Source of the DNA: Cryptomeria japonica
Lineage: Eukaryota; Streptophyta; Pinopsida; Cupressales; Cupressaceae
Assembly: GCF_030272615.1 (NCBI RefSeq)
Contig: NC_081412.1
Location: forward strand, 697,434,156 to 697,498,155
Direction of reading: 5' to 3'
Length of the DNA: 64,000 bases
Positions 38,801-50,304 of the stretch are shown in pieces. Below the pieces are notes generated by a model that made no database searches, was not told the DNA's origin, and worked only from the letters and a program-made list of their open reading frames with translations. The translations under genes were made by a program, and so were the position numbers. Within the stretch, counting starts at the first letter, position 1. Every line of letters starts with the position of its first letter.

Positions 38801-39937
38801 TACCCTCAAATCTTCAAATTTTTGCTTAAGAAGCTCATTCTTTCAGTTCTCACAAGTTTCTAAAAACTAAAGAGGAAGGTAAGATAGAATGGGAAAGAGA
38901 ACTCTCATTCGAAAATGAAAGTTTACTACTAGGTTCAAATTTCTAATTTCAATTTTCGCACAACTCAAAAAAGCCCAATTTTAGAATGTCAAAAAGATCA
39001 CTTAGGAGTAGAAACTTGCCTAAAATTACCCCTAACCCTTAGGTATACCTTATGGGCTTTAGGAAACCCTATTAAACTACCCCTAGGTGTTCATTTAACC
39101 CATTTTAAACCCCTCTAAAGTTTATTTTCGGGTCAAACATATGTTGACTTCTCCAAAAAATCCTTTCCCAAGGTATTTATGACATCACGTTATATTAAAT
39201 GAAAAAGCTATAGTTGAACACTTTCCCACCAAGAGACAACAAAAGAAATTTAAACTTAAATCCACACATGTGTCAAGTGACACAAAGAAAACACTTATAC
39301 AATTTAAAACATGACAACGTCTCTCGTGGATTTTACACAATAAATTTAAATAACACTTAACACACAAGCAGCATATACTGTTATGAATAAAATACAATAC
39401 AAACGGGGTGTTGTCTCTCCAAATAGACAACCCCTGGCTTACGAACATACATAAGTCTAGGTTTTGTTCTCCGTAAATTTTCCATGGTCACATGGATAAC
39501 TTCCTGCGCATCTCAATTTACACATTAGTACTTTCAAATATCCACATATAATATAATTCAAAGGAATAACAATACACATCATCACTTGCATACAATTTAC
39601 ATCCGAACAGATTAAATACATCTTTTATCAAGCAATTTCACATAAGCAATTTCATCCTAATTCACATAAACTAAACCATACATCATAATTCTATTATCAT
39701 AGTAAAGTCCTGCAAATTCAATAACAACATCTATCATCGCAATATCATCTTATCTAACAATCATGTAGTGTTCTATCTCATAAAGCATATAAGTAAATCA
39801 TCAAAATATAGCAATGTTATCCAAATCCTGAAACCATATCAGTACTAAGTTTCAATATGCATCAAAATAAAGTATCCATGATAGTCAATATATAAAAATC
39901 ACTGAAATGTCAAACTGAGTCGAGGTGAGGCCTCACA
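35880..39937 (-). repeat. Element E 5' LTR
   Basis: Near-identical to 26877-30945. Differences are mainly a 12-bp deletion near 36171, shorter (AT)n near 36531-36552, a replaced microsatellite near 37075-37160 and scattered single bases. Confidence 0.95.
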
Positions 39938-39942
39938 CTCCT

Positions 39943-41020
39943 TACCGAACATTGATATCATAGTGGACTTATCAGCAGGCCATGAGATGTTTTCATAAAT
40001 AGATGGCTTCTCAGGATATAATCAAATAAGAATCGCACCTGAAGATCAAGAGAAGACAAATTTTACCTGTGCATGGGGAACGTACTGCTGGAATATTATG
40101 CCATTTGGGCTTAAGAATGTAGGAGCGACTTATCAAAGGGCTATGATGACAATTTTTCATGACATGATGCATACATTCATGGAAGATTATGTCGATGACA
40201 TACTTGCAAAATCTCACACAAGAAAAGAACATTTGAACATTTTAAGCAAGATTTTTGACAGGCTGGAAAGATATCAATTGAGATTAAATTCAAAGAAATG
40301 TGCATTTGGAGTAACCTCTGGAAAGCTCCTTGGATACATTATATCAACTCGTGGCATCGAAGTAGATCCTGGAAAAGTTAAAGCTATCATGGAGATGGAT
40401 TCACCCAAGAACATAAGTCAATTGTGATCTTTACAAGGAAGGTTGCGATCAATCAGGAGATTTGTTTCTCAATTGGCCGATAGATGTCTTCCATTTACCC
40501 ATCTTCAACATAAAAATGTTCCATTCAAATGGGATACAAAATGTGAAGAAGCTTTCTTACAAATAAAAGAATATCTTATGAGTTCTCCAGTATTGATATC
40601 ACCAACCAAGGGGAAACCATTGTTACTCTATATCTTAGCAACAAGTGTATCATTAGGCACTCTCCTAGCTCAACATGATGATGAAGGAAAAGAAAGAGCA
40701 GTTTATTATATTAAAAGAACGCTTGTTGGCTATGAGTTAAATTATTCCTCAATTGAAAAGATATGTCTAGTAGTTGTATTTGCAACCCAGAAGCTGCGAC
40801 ATTATATGTTGATTCATTCTATAAAACTAATAGCAAAGATAGATCCTCTCAAATATCTATTCAGCAAGTCAACATTGACAGGGAGACTAGCCAAATGGGT
40901 TATGATACTGAGTGAATTTGACATAGAATATGTTGACCAGAAAGCTATCAAGGGACAAGTCATCGCTGATCAATTGGTTGATGCACCTCTACATAATAAC
41001 ATGCCTTTGCACATCGAATT
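39943..41020 (+). pseudogene. Element D RT (C-terminal part) and RNase H
   Basis: The RT frame resumes after element E: PFGLKNVGATYQRAMM (about 40100) and EDYVDDILAKS (about 40185), the YVDD catalytic motif. A TAA after HEMFS, near 40000, and a TGA near 40425 (readable as CGA) interrupt it. RNase H follows: WDTKCEEAFLQIKEYL, then AVYYIKRTLVGYELNYSSIEK and the IADQL end. Confidence 0.88.
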
Positions 41021-41460
41021 TCCTGATGCAGATATCTTGACAGTAAGTACAAACTTTTGGGAATTTTACTTTGATGGTTCTTATACCCAATATGGATTAG
41101 GTGCAGGAATCTTTTTCATCACACCTCAAGGACACACAATTCCGAAATCATATAGACTATGATTTCCATGCACCAATAATATTGCAGAGTATGAAGCATT
41201 GGCTATAGGGCTTAAAATGGCCATTGGATGGAATATTTAAGAACTACATGTCTATGGGGATTCACAACTTGTCATAAATCAAATAAATGATGAATATCAA
41301 ACAAAGGATGATAAGCTTATGCCATACAAACAGCTGATAGAGGAATTTAAAGGGCACTTTAATGAAATCACATTCACCCAGATTCCCAGAAATGAGAATA
41401 AAGCAGCAGATGCGATGGCTACAATAGCATCTCTCTTGCAAAATAAAGAGAATCAATAGC
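41021..41460 (+). pseudogene. Element D second RNase H (archaeal-type, aRH)
   Basis: FWEFYFDGSYTQYGLGAGI (about 41055), NIAEYEALAIGLKMA (about 41180) and YGDSQLVINQ (about 41253) give the D-E-D core of a second RNase H located between the first RNase H and integrase. This second domain is known from the Tat lineage of plant Gypsy elements. Stops: TGA near 41160, TAA near 41240. Confidence 0.85.
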
Positions 41461-42809
41461 GTTATGAATTTCTCGTGGAAGATATCTTAACCCCTACCAT
41501 CCAATCCTAGCATACCTATCAAATTTGCCATATATCAGGAACCAGTGAATCCTTATATTGTCAAACCTACCAATATTTGAAAGATCATATCCTTCCTCTG
41601 GAATTATCTCATAATCAATGAAGAAAATTTATTTGTCAGTTCTCTTGCTATACCATTATTGTTGATATCCTATATAGGCGCGGTCTAGATGGTACATTGT
41701 TGTGATGTCTTGAAAAAGACGAATCTGAGAGAGTTCTTAATGATATTCATGCGGGCATTTGCAGTACACACTCAAGTGGTTTAACATTGGCTAAGAAAAT
41801 TATCTGTATGGGTTACTTTTGGCCTACTATGGAAAGAGATTCATTCACCTATGCTAGAAAATGTAAATAGTGTCAGATCCATGGAAATCTAATCCATGCA
41901 CCAGCACAAGAGTTATATCCTATGATGGGATCATGGTCATTTTCACAATGGGGCCTTGATTTGGTAGGAAAGATCAATCCTTCATCTTCTAATGGACATA
42001 AGTTCATTCTGATTGCTACTAAATATTTTACTAAGTGGATTGAAGCAGTGCCTTTAACAACAGTGACAGGAAAAAAAATATCATCATTCATCTTGAATTA
42101 TATAATCTGTTGCTATGGTGTTCCTATGACCATTATCATTGATAATGGAAGACCATTCAAAAATCAAGATGTGAAAGAACTATGTGAACAGTTTCATATC
42201 CAACAGAGGTTCTCTACTCCATATTATCCATAGGGAAATGGTCAAGCTGAGGCATCAAACAAAACTATCTTGAAAATCTTGAAGAAAACAGTAAATGAAG
42301 CTGGAAAAGATTGGCACATTCAGCTAAATCCTGCTCTTTGGGCATACCGAACTAGCGTCTGCACTCCAACAGGGGCAACTCCATATTTTTTGGTCTATGG
42401 ATCAGAAGATATATTACCTATAGAAGTAGAGATACCTTCTCTATGTGTATCCTTGCACGGTCTTATACTAGAAGAAGAACAACGAGTTTCTCGACTTCAA
42501 GAACTAGAACTGATTCAGGAACGTTGCCAAAATGCAACAGAACATTTGAAAGTATACCAACAAAGAATGGAAAGAAGCTATAACCATAAAGTCAAGCTGG
42601 GTATTTTCTAGATTGGAGACATAGTTCTAAGGGAGAATCCAAGAAATCAGCAAGACCAAGAAAAGAAGGGAAAATTTGAACCAAATTGGCTAGGACCTTT
42701 TGTCATAGTAGCAACATATAGATCAGGAGCATACAAGTTATCTACTCCTAAAGGTGATTGGTTTGATGAACCTATCAATTCTATCCATCTCAAGAAATTC
42801 TATGCTTGA
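41461..42809 (+). pseudogene. Element D integrase
   Basis: The HHCC finger is seen at about 41745-41880 (HAGICSTH ... KCK*CQ). The core has WGLDLVGK (about 41950), IIDNGRPFKN (about 42135) and GQAEASNKT (about 42240), giving DDE. The C-terminal part (YDEPINSIHLKKFYA-like) ends with the stop at 42807-42809. Several TAG/TAA stops interrupt it. Confidence 0.88.
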
Positions 42810-42810
42810 G

Positions 42811-42905
42811 GTATAAAGTCCTGAGAAAATCAATAAAAAGCATATAAAGTCTTGAGAAAATCAATAAAAAGCATATAAAGTCCTGAAAAAATTAATAAAA
42901 AGCAA
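42811..42905 (+). repeat. Three tandem copies of a 31-bp unit after integrase
   Basis: Units built on tataaagtcctgagaaaatc follow the integrase stop head to tail. Confidence 0.85.
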
Positions 42906-44503
42906 AAAAATGCAATAAATTTAGATGGTGAAAACCTAGTAAACAAGCGCTATCTAAAAAGTGAGTTCCTCCATCTATGAGATCGCTTTGCGCACCTATC
43001 CACTCCATCCTATCGCTTCCATCTATCTTAGCTTATCCAAAACATCTTTCGCATCCATTGCTCTAAACCATTTAGCAAGAAATATGTAGCTTACCAATAG
43101 TTAACCAATCTTTGACATACTTTTCGTAGTCACTATCTTAGATTTTATTAGCATCGATCAATCTGCATTTGTATCCCACTATGGTTTGGATGTTGATCAA
43201 TTCATATATCCATAATAATTTTTGTTTCCACTGGGGGCAAAATCCAAATTCCTTTTGCTAAGGTGATCTTTTGAACCTTTGAAAACTCCAAAACATTCAA
43301 AAAACTTAGAAAAACCAAAAACATCTAGGGTTTTGAACCAGATAAAAAGAAACAAAGCAACGAAAATCAAGGCATTTCATAACAACTAAATCGTCAAACT
43401 TAGAAAATGAAGAATCAACTAGCAATCTATAAAGGATTATCAAAGATCATTCATTAAGATAATTATATCAGTTAATGACCATTAGAACATGTGAATGACA
43501 TACAAGGTTCAGTGTTTATATCTTGATTTTATTGCTAATCATGTACTCTATGCAACTCAAGGATGTCCATGACTAGAGAAGCTATGATGGGGCATGATTA
43601 TTTTTCTTTGCTTGTTGTCTGCAGTTTATCTCTTACTACGGTATGAACTTGTCTCAGGATATGATCAACAAAAGATCAATTAGGACGTTCCAAGTCATGC
43701 ATGAAAGGAGATAATCCTTGTCTGTTCTGCAAGCAATACTCAGGTCAACTTGATCCATTATATCAAGCTTCTTATATTAACTTGCTATATCAAAATCCAT
43801 GTAAGAAATACTCAGGACATCTTGAATCATTATGTCAAGTTGCTTGTATTATCTTACAACATTTAAAGCTCAATGATGAAATCAAGCACTGTTACAAGAT
43901 CACATATGAAGAATGGCAGTACAATTTTTAGTTAGATCATTTCATTAGCTCATTATTCATCTGCATTATAAGCATATCATTTCATTAAACAGATCAACGA
44001 TCATTAATAAAGATTGAGTATACTTGGACAAACAAAAATAATTTGTATTTAATCATTATAGGTGCATTTTAATCATCAGTCATTCCATTTTAGTTGCCTT
44101 TTATCATTGCATTAGTTTGCATTTAATAGCATGCATTTCATTTATCATGTAGTGTATCATCATTGTTATTTGCATTATCATTTTTATAATGATCATTTAG
44201 TTGCACCTTTGCACTTAGATTCATGAACATTGCATAAAAACTCAAAAATATTTCATGTAGATCATTTGCATTTACATAATCATAAATCAAAAGCAAATCA
44301 ATCATTCATTTGCATTCCATATAGATCAGTACATTTGCATCATTTAAGATAGAAATCATTTTCATTTGAATCCAAGATCATCGGAAATCACAACAAAAAC
44401 ATATCATCACTACATCCATATAATCAAAACATATAGATCATCAAAGCATAAAGCATCATCATCAAATAGAGTAACATGCATATAAATCATCATCATCATA
44501 TAC
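42906..44503 (+). other. Element D 3' non-coding region
   Basis: No recognisable gene. A 76-codon open frame at 43701-43931 contains an internal duplication (CKQYSGQLDPLYQ and CKKYSGHLESLCQ) but no family. From about 44040 to 44350 the word TCATTTGCAT recurs. Confidence 0.55.
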
Positions 44504-44508
44504 AACCC
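44504..44508. repeat. Target-site duplication of 603-bp solo LTR (left)
   Basis: aaccc here and at 45112-45116. Confidence 0.8.
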
Positions 44509-45111
44509 TGTAAGGAAACTCAGGTGCGGAAACAACTTCCTACACTAATCTCTAGAGGAAAGTATTGTGCAAATTCTTTTAAATCCTTACAATTTCAAAT
44601 TCGTTAACAACTTTAACAAAGATATTGCAGCCATATACTATGCATACAGAAAATAGAGAATGACACAATGATTTACCCTAGGGAAAAACTTTCGATAAAA
44701 AACCCCAGCACTCCAAAACCTGCACAATGTATTATCTTCAACACAACGGTTACAACACACTTGCAATGCAAGTTCTTTTAGGAGACAATCGACACTTAAA
44801 GACAAATCCAGTAGCACGATATCATACCAACAATACACTCTTTTCGTTGCCACATGTCTTGCATGTCTTCACCCGTCATTGAAATCTCCTAGAAATAGCT
44901 CTTACGTGTCATAGGAATCCGTCATAACCGTTTCAGCCATGATCTCCTTACACACAATTCAAGATGCCGACACATCAAGTGGAGTGACACATCAACATGC
45001 CAACTAGACATGTACACTCACACTTAATTACATTATTTGCAAGAAATACATTTTACAAAACAAATAATAAGAATAGGAATTATCCAAGGTTGAGACACCT
45101 TATTCCTAACA
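44509..45111 (-). mobile_element. Solo LTR of an otherwise unseen small LTR family
   Basis: 603 bp starting TGTAAGGAA and ending TTCCTAACA, thus with 9-bp imperfect inverted ends, flanked by perfect aaccc duplications. On the minus strand it reads TGTTAGGAATAAGG and contains GTTTTTTATCG and TTTTTCCCTAGGG near its 3' third, resembling Copia LTR 3' modules. It has no coding capacity. It could instead be a TRIM-derived LTR. Confidence 0.75.
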
Positions 45112-45199
45112 AACCCATGTCTGCATATAGATCATCATAAAATAATAAAAAGTCCAAGTATACAATGATATCAGATAAACAATACAAATGCCTCATCCA

Positions 45200-47310
45200 A
45201 TGCAAATCAAGTCAAGGTTGTCTTGTACCACTACCACCTGACTCTGTCGGTCTCTGTGGCTGTGGGTGAGAAGATCCTCCAGATGCTTGTCTCCCATGCT
45301 CCTTACTCCTCTAAGGAGGTCCCATGACCCCACCACTACTAGCATCCATCAATACGGTGGTATGATAACTACCTGCTCTCGGGCTCTTTGCAACTGCCTC
45401 CTCATATCGTCATCGCCAGTGGGAAGTCTCCTTCCCAGCCCGAACTAGTGCTCTAATAGTATCTGCCGAGAGAGTACCTGATCCAACCTACTGAATATGA
45501 TCAAGAATCCCCTGAGTATCATGTTGTCTCCTAATAGCTCTATCCCGCTCAGTAATAAGAGTCTGTACTTGTGCTCGAAGCTAATCAATATGTGCTCTCA
45601 GACTGTCAATAGTATCCTACCCTGGCACATCATGCTCTGGTATAACCACATCTGGCATATCATGCACTGGTGCAACCTGTTGTGGTACATCCTGCTATGG
45701 TGCATGAATCCCAAACCCCTCACCACCAACCTGTCCAACTACTAGAATCTCGATTTGAGTAACTCTTTGAACCCATCATATAATCAGGGGAACATGATCC
45801 TCAGGATCCTCATCATCTCCACCATGCACTGCAATAACTCGAGGATCTGGCTGAATCTATCCGAAATCAATGCCTCTCCCGCAACCCCCATCTAGTCTAG
45901 TCACCCTGCCTCCTGTCAATGGCAACCCTCTCGGTGATCTCATACCAGTCCTGCATGATCTCTCCCAATCTGTCCAACATCTCTGCCACCCATAGGACGT
46001 GGTCTCTCAATCCTGCCAGCCGATCCAAATGGTCCTCCATGGACTCTCAATCGACCTCCCCTCCGTCCAGGTCTCCTACCACCACCACCTCCATCCCCAC
46101 CATCATCTCCACCTCCCCCAGCCTCATGAGTAGCTCTAAGCTCTCGTCTCTGTCCGCGTCTCCTAGAAACTGGATCATCTGAGTCATCCTCATCATCTCC
46201 TGAACTAGGAGGAGGATCTACTAGATCAGTAATGCGAGGAAATGGATGAGCTAGTATATATTGAGCATACTCTACAGTAACCCCAGGATCAAGAATGTAC
46301 AATCTCATATCATAAGCCACTCTCAAAGTAGCAACAAACTCTGCACCAGCAATCTCAAATGACAACGACGGTCCCCAATCTCGTCTATCTCTATAACGTT
46401 GAGAATATATCATCACACCAGTAGGCATAGGCTAGATGATACCAAACTGTCTCAAAATCCGACCAATCAACTGTTGCTCAACAATAAAAGGTGTCTGACC
46501 AATGAGATATCTACTCTGCATAATACATGGTAATGTTTGTGCATCATCCATCCATGGCTCACAATCAAGATATGGTCTCCAAGTGATGTTGTCCAATGAA
46601 TCAAGCACCCAATGCCAATACTCCATCTTACCTAGCTTATGCTGACTAAGGATACCTGCATAAAAATACACATATGGCTTTCTCTCTCCATGCACTTTGT
46701 GATGGATAGGTTGGGTAACAACAATGTGCTCCCAGCACCAGATCTGCAATAAAGTGCATCTAGTAGATAAACTCGCACTCTCATCATACACTACCTGATG
46801 AAGATCATGATATAAATTTGCCAACATGCAAACACCCCAAGCATATTGAGTACTATGTCGAATCATACTAAGGAAAATCTCACCCCATCCAACAAAAAAA
46901 CCTCGTGAACTCCTATCAAGACATATAAATCCTCCAATCAAACCAACAAGAATAACAGGAAGAGTCTTGTAATACATCACCATATCAACCCATCGGATCT
47001 CTCCTCTACCAATGCTCTCATCAACAAACACAACTCTGCAAGCCTCTGTCCCAACCCGATCCTGATAATCATACTGCACAAGCTTGCTAGTCACTGGGAT
47101 ATGCAGAATCCTATAGACATCCTCTAGAGTCACACTAATCTCACCCATCGGCAGGTGGAAAGTGTTATGCTCGATGTGCCATCTCTTGGCCAATGTTGTC
47201 AGCAAACCTCTATTATGTGTAATCTCAGGCATATATAACAAATGGCATAAACCACAAGCATCTATGTGTCTAATCTCAGCTTGGGTCAACTCCGAAACTA
47301 AATGACACAT
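45200..47310 (-). pseudogene. Antisense plant-mobile-domain (PMD) ORF of element D
   Basis: The start ATG is at 47310. The first 292 codons contain a typical plant mobile domain (PF10536 type, as in MAIN/MAIL1): GLCHLLYMPEITHNRGLLTT, LPMGEISVTLEDVYRIL, then MLANLYHDLH and LLQIWCWEHI. After an in-frame TAG at 46432-46434 (readable as CAG) the same frame goes on for 162 codons into a Gly/Arg/Asp-rich tail (46130-45990). Beyond 45940 a third frame shows a heptad-rich helical segment (SLRAHID, LRAQVQTLITERDRAIRRQ; about 45620-45520) to about 45200. It lies between integrase and the 3' LTR, opposite to gag-pol. Role unknown; PMD proteins of plants act in nuclear silencing and RNA processing. Confidence 0.85.
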
Positions 47311-47344
47311 TGTGGGTAATTTCTCCCGACACTGAAGAACATCA

Positions 47345-47880
47345 AGTTTCTCCTATTTTGTTAAGAGAAATCAATCAAATCAAACTAAATCATCAAATTT
47401 ATCAATCAAATAAAACTGAATCATCAAATTTATCAATCAAATCAAACTGAATCATCAAATCTATCTATCAAATCAAATTGAATCATCAAATTTATCTATC
47501 AAATCTATCTATCAAATCAAATTGAAGCAACTTATGTTGTCAAAACATTTTAAAACCTATAAATCATGGTTTTTTATCAAACACTGAGTTTACTCAAAAA
47601 CTCTACTAAGCTCTTACATCAGAAACTAAATCGGTTTCTTAGAGCTACTCAATCAATCAATCAAGCTAGTGAAAAGCTATCTATCAATCAAGCTAATCAT
47701 TCCTATCAATCAATCAAGCTAATCAAAGCTATCAATCAATCAAGCTAATCAAAGCTATCTATCAATCAAGCAAATCAATCCTATCAATCAATCAAGCTAA
47801 TCAAAGCTATCAATCAATCAAGCTAATCAATCCTATCAATCAAACAAGATAATCAAAGCTATCTATCAATCACGCAATCA
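47345..47880 (+). repeat. ATCAATCAA-based minisatellite
   Basis: Two adjoining arrays: about four copies of a unit near 35 bp built on ATCAAATCAAACTGAATCATC (47360-47525) and about eight copies of a 26-30 bp unit built on CTATCAATCAATCAAGC (47645-47875). Open frames through it are artefacts. Confidence 0.85.
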
Positions 47881-47999
47881 CAAAATCACAAAATCAAGAC
47901 CCCATTTCATCATCAATGCATATTAAACATGTTAAATCTACTTATCAAGGTGATTTTTAGCTTTTGTACTTATCAAAAATATCAATTTAAGCAAAAGCA

Positions 48000-48310
48000 C
48001 TATCCTATTGAGCATTTGCATCAAACTACAACAAATGCACTAAATCTAAATGCAAATGCGCTAACTTAGTGCATATGCGCTATCCTTTTTAACAAAAGCG
48101 CTAAAACTAGAGGCATAAACACTAATCCATGCAAAAGTGCTACCTTTCTGGGCATATGCGCTAACAAACAACACATTTGTGCTACCCTATGCATATACGC
48201 TAACATCTTGAACATAAGCGCTAACATACTAAGCATATGCGCTAATCTAAGCATTTGCGTTAAACCTAGTTTCATAAGCACTAAAACAAACTGCAAAAGC
48301 GCTAAAATAA
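48000..48310 (-). repeat. Array of a GCATATGCGCTAAC-like motif (right arm)
   Basis: About a dozen imperfect copies of GCATATGCGCTAAC, GCAAAAGCGCTAA and variants. This is the reverse complement of the 20148-20440 motif, near the other end of the same element. Confidence 0.78.
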
Positions 48311-48797
48311 TGCTGAAATTTTTTTAAAAAATTCAAAAACGCGCCTAAAACATGAAATTTTGAATTAAAATTTGAAAACAAGGCTCAGGATAAGATACAT
48401 ACTAGATACCCATACTCGACAGGTCGTTGGTAACGCCAAACTCGCTCAAATCGATGACACTCCACCAGAATCACCATTTCGCCACCTCAACAAGAATATT
48501 TTCAAACAAAAAGCTGACAAGGATAACAATGAAGTTAAAATTAGCCTTGGTTAATTTTATATTTACTATTTGAAGAGCAATTAATTTCAATGGGGCAATT
48601 TAATTTGTTTTTTCCAAATGAATTTAATTGACTAAATTTTTATCAATTATCATGAGATCAATCATTCAAACCAGAATTTTTGAAAATTTCACGATCAATC
48701 TCCTGAGGGGGCACACAATTAGGATTTTCAATCTCTATCAGGCGCACTATCGAGACTTGATTTAATCTTTGAAACAATGTTGTTTTCACATCATTTC

Positions 48798-48811
48798 AAA
48801 GAGGGGCAAAA
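48798..48811 (+). other. Element D polypurine tract
   Basis: AAAGAGGGGCAAAA directly precedes the 3' LTR start TGTATACACC. Confidence 0.9.
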
Positions 48812-49943
48812 TGTATACACCTAAAATTGGCTATGAGCAATTAAATAAATATTTTATATTTATTTAATAATTATTCTTCTATTAAATAGTTGATTTGAAA
48901 AGATTAATTTATTTAATTCATTTCATGTCTTTCTATTAATTAATATTTTATTAATTAATTCAATTATCCTATTCTTCTAATTAATTAAATATCTAATATT
49001 TAATTATTCCTCTAACCAAGTTAATTAAATATCTAATATTTAATTATCTCCTCCAAACAATTAAATATCCAATATTTAATAGTTATTCTCCTATCCTATA
49101 GTCTCAAATATTAAATAATTTCTAAATTATTTAATCCCTTATCCAACTCACCCTACCATCTCCACTTCATCTTCCCTTTACCAACTCGTCCATCATGTGG
49201 CTAAAGAAATTAATATTTCTTAAATATTAATTCATCATTTATCTCCAACTTCCAAACTTAATGAAAATTGTGTACGTACACATATTTCATAACCATTTCC
49301 TATATTCTCTCTAGCACCCCCTACATCTTAGGAAGGAATTGAGTCCACTTGTCCTCTCATGCCTAAATTTTCTCCAACCATCCCTCAGTCAGCAACCCGG
49401 TCAAGGTGAGATGAGTGACACTTGTCTTCTCCTTCCCCCTTTCTCTCAACCTTCACCTTTGCTCACAGCCATCCAAATCTATAGATCTGATCATGACCGT
49501 TGATCTAAGCCACATCATCTAATCCTCTCAAAGTCTATAAAATCAAGAGTTTCAGTTGAGAGAGAGTTAGTCTTCAAATTGATCATATGCATTCGTGAGT
49601 TTTTGAAGCAAATAGCAAATAGCAAATATCATCTATCATTATAGCATAATCATTTTAGCCTAATCATGTAGTATTTCATATCATAGTATCAGTTAACTAC
49701 AAGTTATTAGTCCATTCTTCATATGCCATCTTGGAAGCCAATAGTGTATTGTCTGAGAGCACACCATCTGCAACCAGGAATAGTGGAGTTAGGACACAAT
49801 GAGACATAAGCCATGAAGGTAAAATAATGTTTTATTTTAGTATGTATTTCATGTAGTTTAATTGGTGGATTTTGGATTTCCTGTATGCATTTCCATTGTA
49901 ACTTATTACAGGTAACATTCTGAGGATGAAATTCAAGCTCACA
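48812..49943 (+). repeat. Element D 3' LTR
   Basis: 1132 bp, near-identical to 18914-20026. A 40-bp internal tandem duplication (48981-49046) is unique to this copy. Confidence 0.93.
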
Positions 49944-50230
49944 CAACCGCCATAGATATTCTCAAGGGCATCCCATACTTCTTTGGGATTCTCTTTATCC
50001 TGAACATCAGTAAACTCAATGTTAGATAAACTGATGATTAGGGCTTCCATGACTTGCCCATTCTCCTGAATTTCTCTCTTTTGATCATCGATGAGAGTAC
50101 CGGTAGGGATAACATAAGCATTCTCAACATAGCTCTAGTGTTGAGCACCCATGCTTCTGATGTATATCTTCATTCTATCCTTCCATATTTTAAAGTTGTC
50201 TCTGTTGAACTTTGGACCTTCCCTCTTCAT
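49944..50230 (-). pseudogene. Element B gag, 5' part
   Basis: The start ATG at 50230-50228 gives MKREGPKFNRDNFKIW, like the Gag start of element A. One TAG occurs near 50140. The frame runs to KEVWDALENIYGG and is cut by element D; it resumes at 18913 with DEHVKQSKEE. Comparison with VYGGDPHVQKAK in element A confirms the join. Confidence 0.88.
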
Positions 50231-50287
50231 CTTTAGAGTAGGATCTTTACCTCAAGCGGTTAAGCTTACAACACAGAGGACCTGGAG

Positions 50288-50304
50288 GATGCTTTGATAC
50301 CAAT
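50288..50304 (-). other. Element B primer-binding site
   Basis: On the minus strand the 5' LTR end is followed by ATTGGTATCAAAGC, matching the initiator-Met tRNA complement with one change. Confidence 0.85.

Larger units (their letters stand above)
26877..39937 (-). mobile_element. Element E: Tekay-like Ty3/Gypsy chromovirus
   Basis: LTRs at 26877-30945 and 35880-39937 (4069 and 4058 bp) flank a minus-strand gag-pol with an integrase followed by a chromodomain-like tail. Primer-binding site and polypurine tract are at the expected positions. LTRs are nearly identical apart from short indels and microsatellite length, so this is the youngest large insertion in the stack. Tekay/Del affiliation rests on the long LTRs, the iMet primer site and the chromodomain; it is inferred. 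Confidence 0.93.
18914..49943 (+). mobile_element. Element D: Tat-lineage Ty3/Gypsy retrotransposon
   Basis: LTRs (18914-20026 and 48812-49943) both start TGTATACACC and end CTCACA. Inside are gag, protease, RT, RNase H, a second archaeal-type RNase H, integrase and, downstream on the opposite strand, a plant-mobile-domain ORF; this set is the hallmark of the Tat lineage. Without the inserted element E it is about 18 kb. It sits in the gag gene of element B. The flanks (tcaccat on the left, caaccgcc on the right) do not give a clean 5-bp duplication, so the exact insertion scar is unresolved, although B's gag frame resumes correctly across it. Confidence 0.9.

Noticed and set aside
47345-48310. 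CRISPR-like impression of regularly repeated short units
   Set aside because: Units are imperfect and adjoining with no unique spacers, no cas genes are present, and the DNA is eukaryotic.
48372-48554. 60-codon frame MKTRLRIRYILDTHTRQ before D's 3' LTR
   Set aside because: No family or repeat support; kept as non-coding 3' region.
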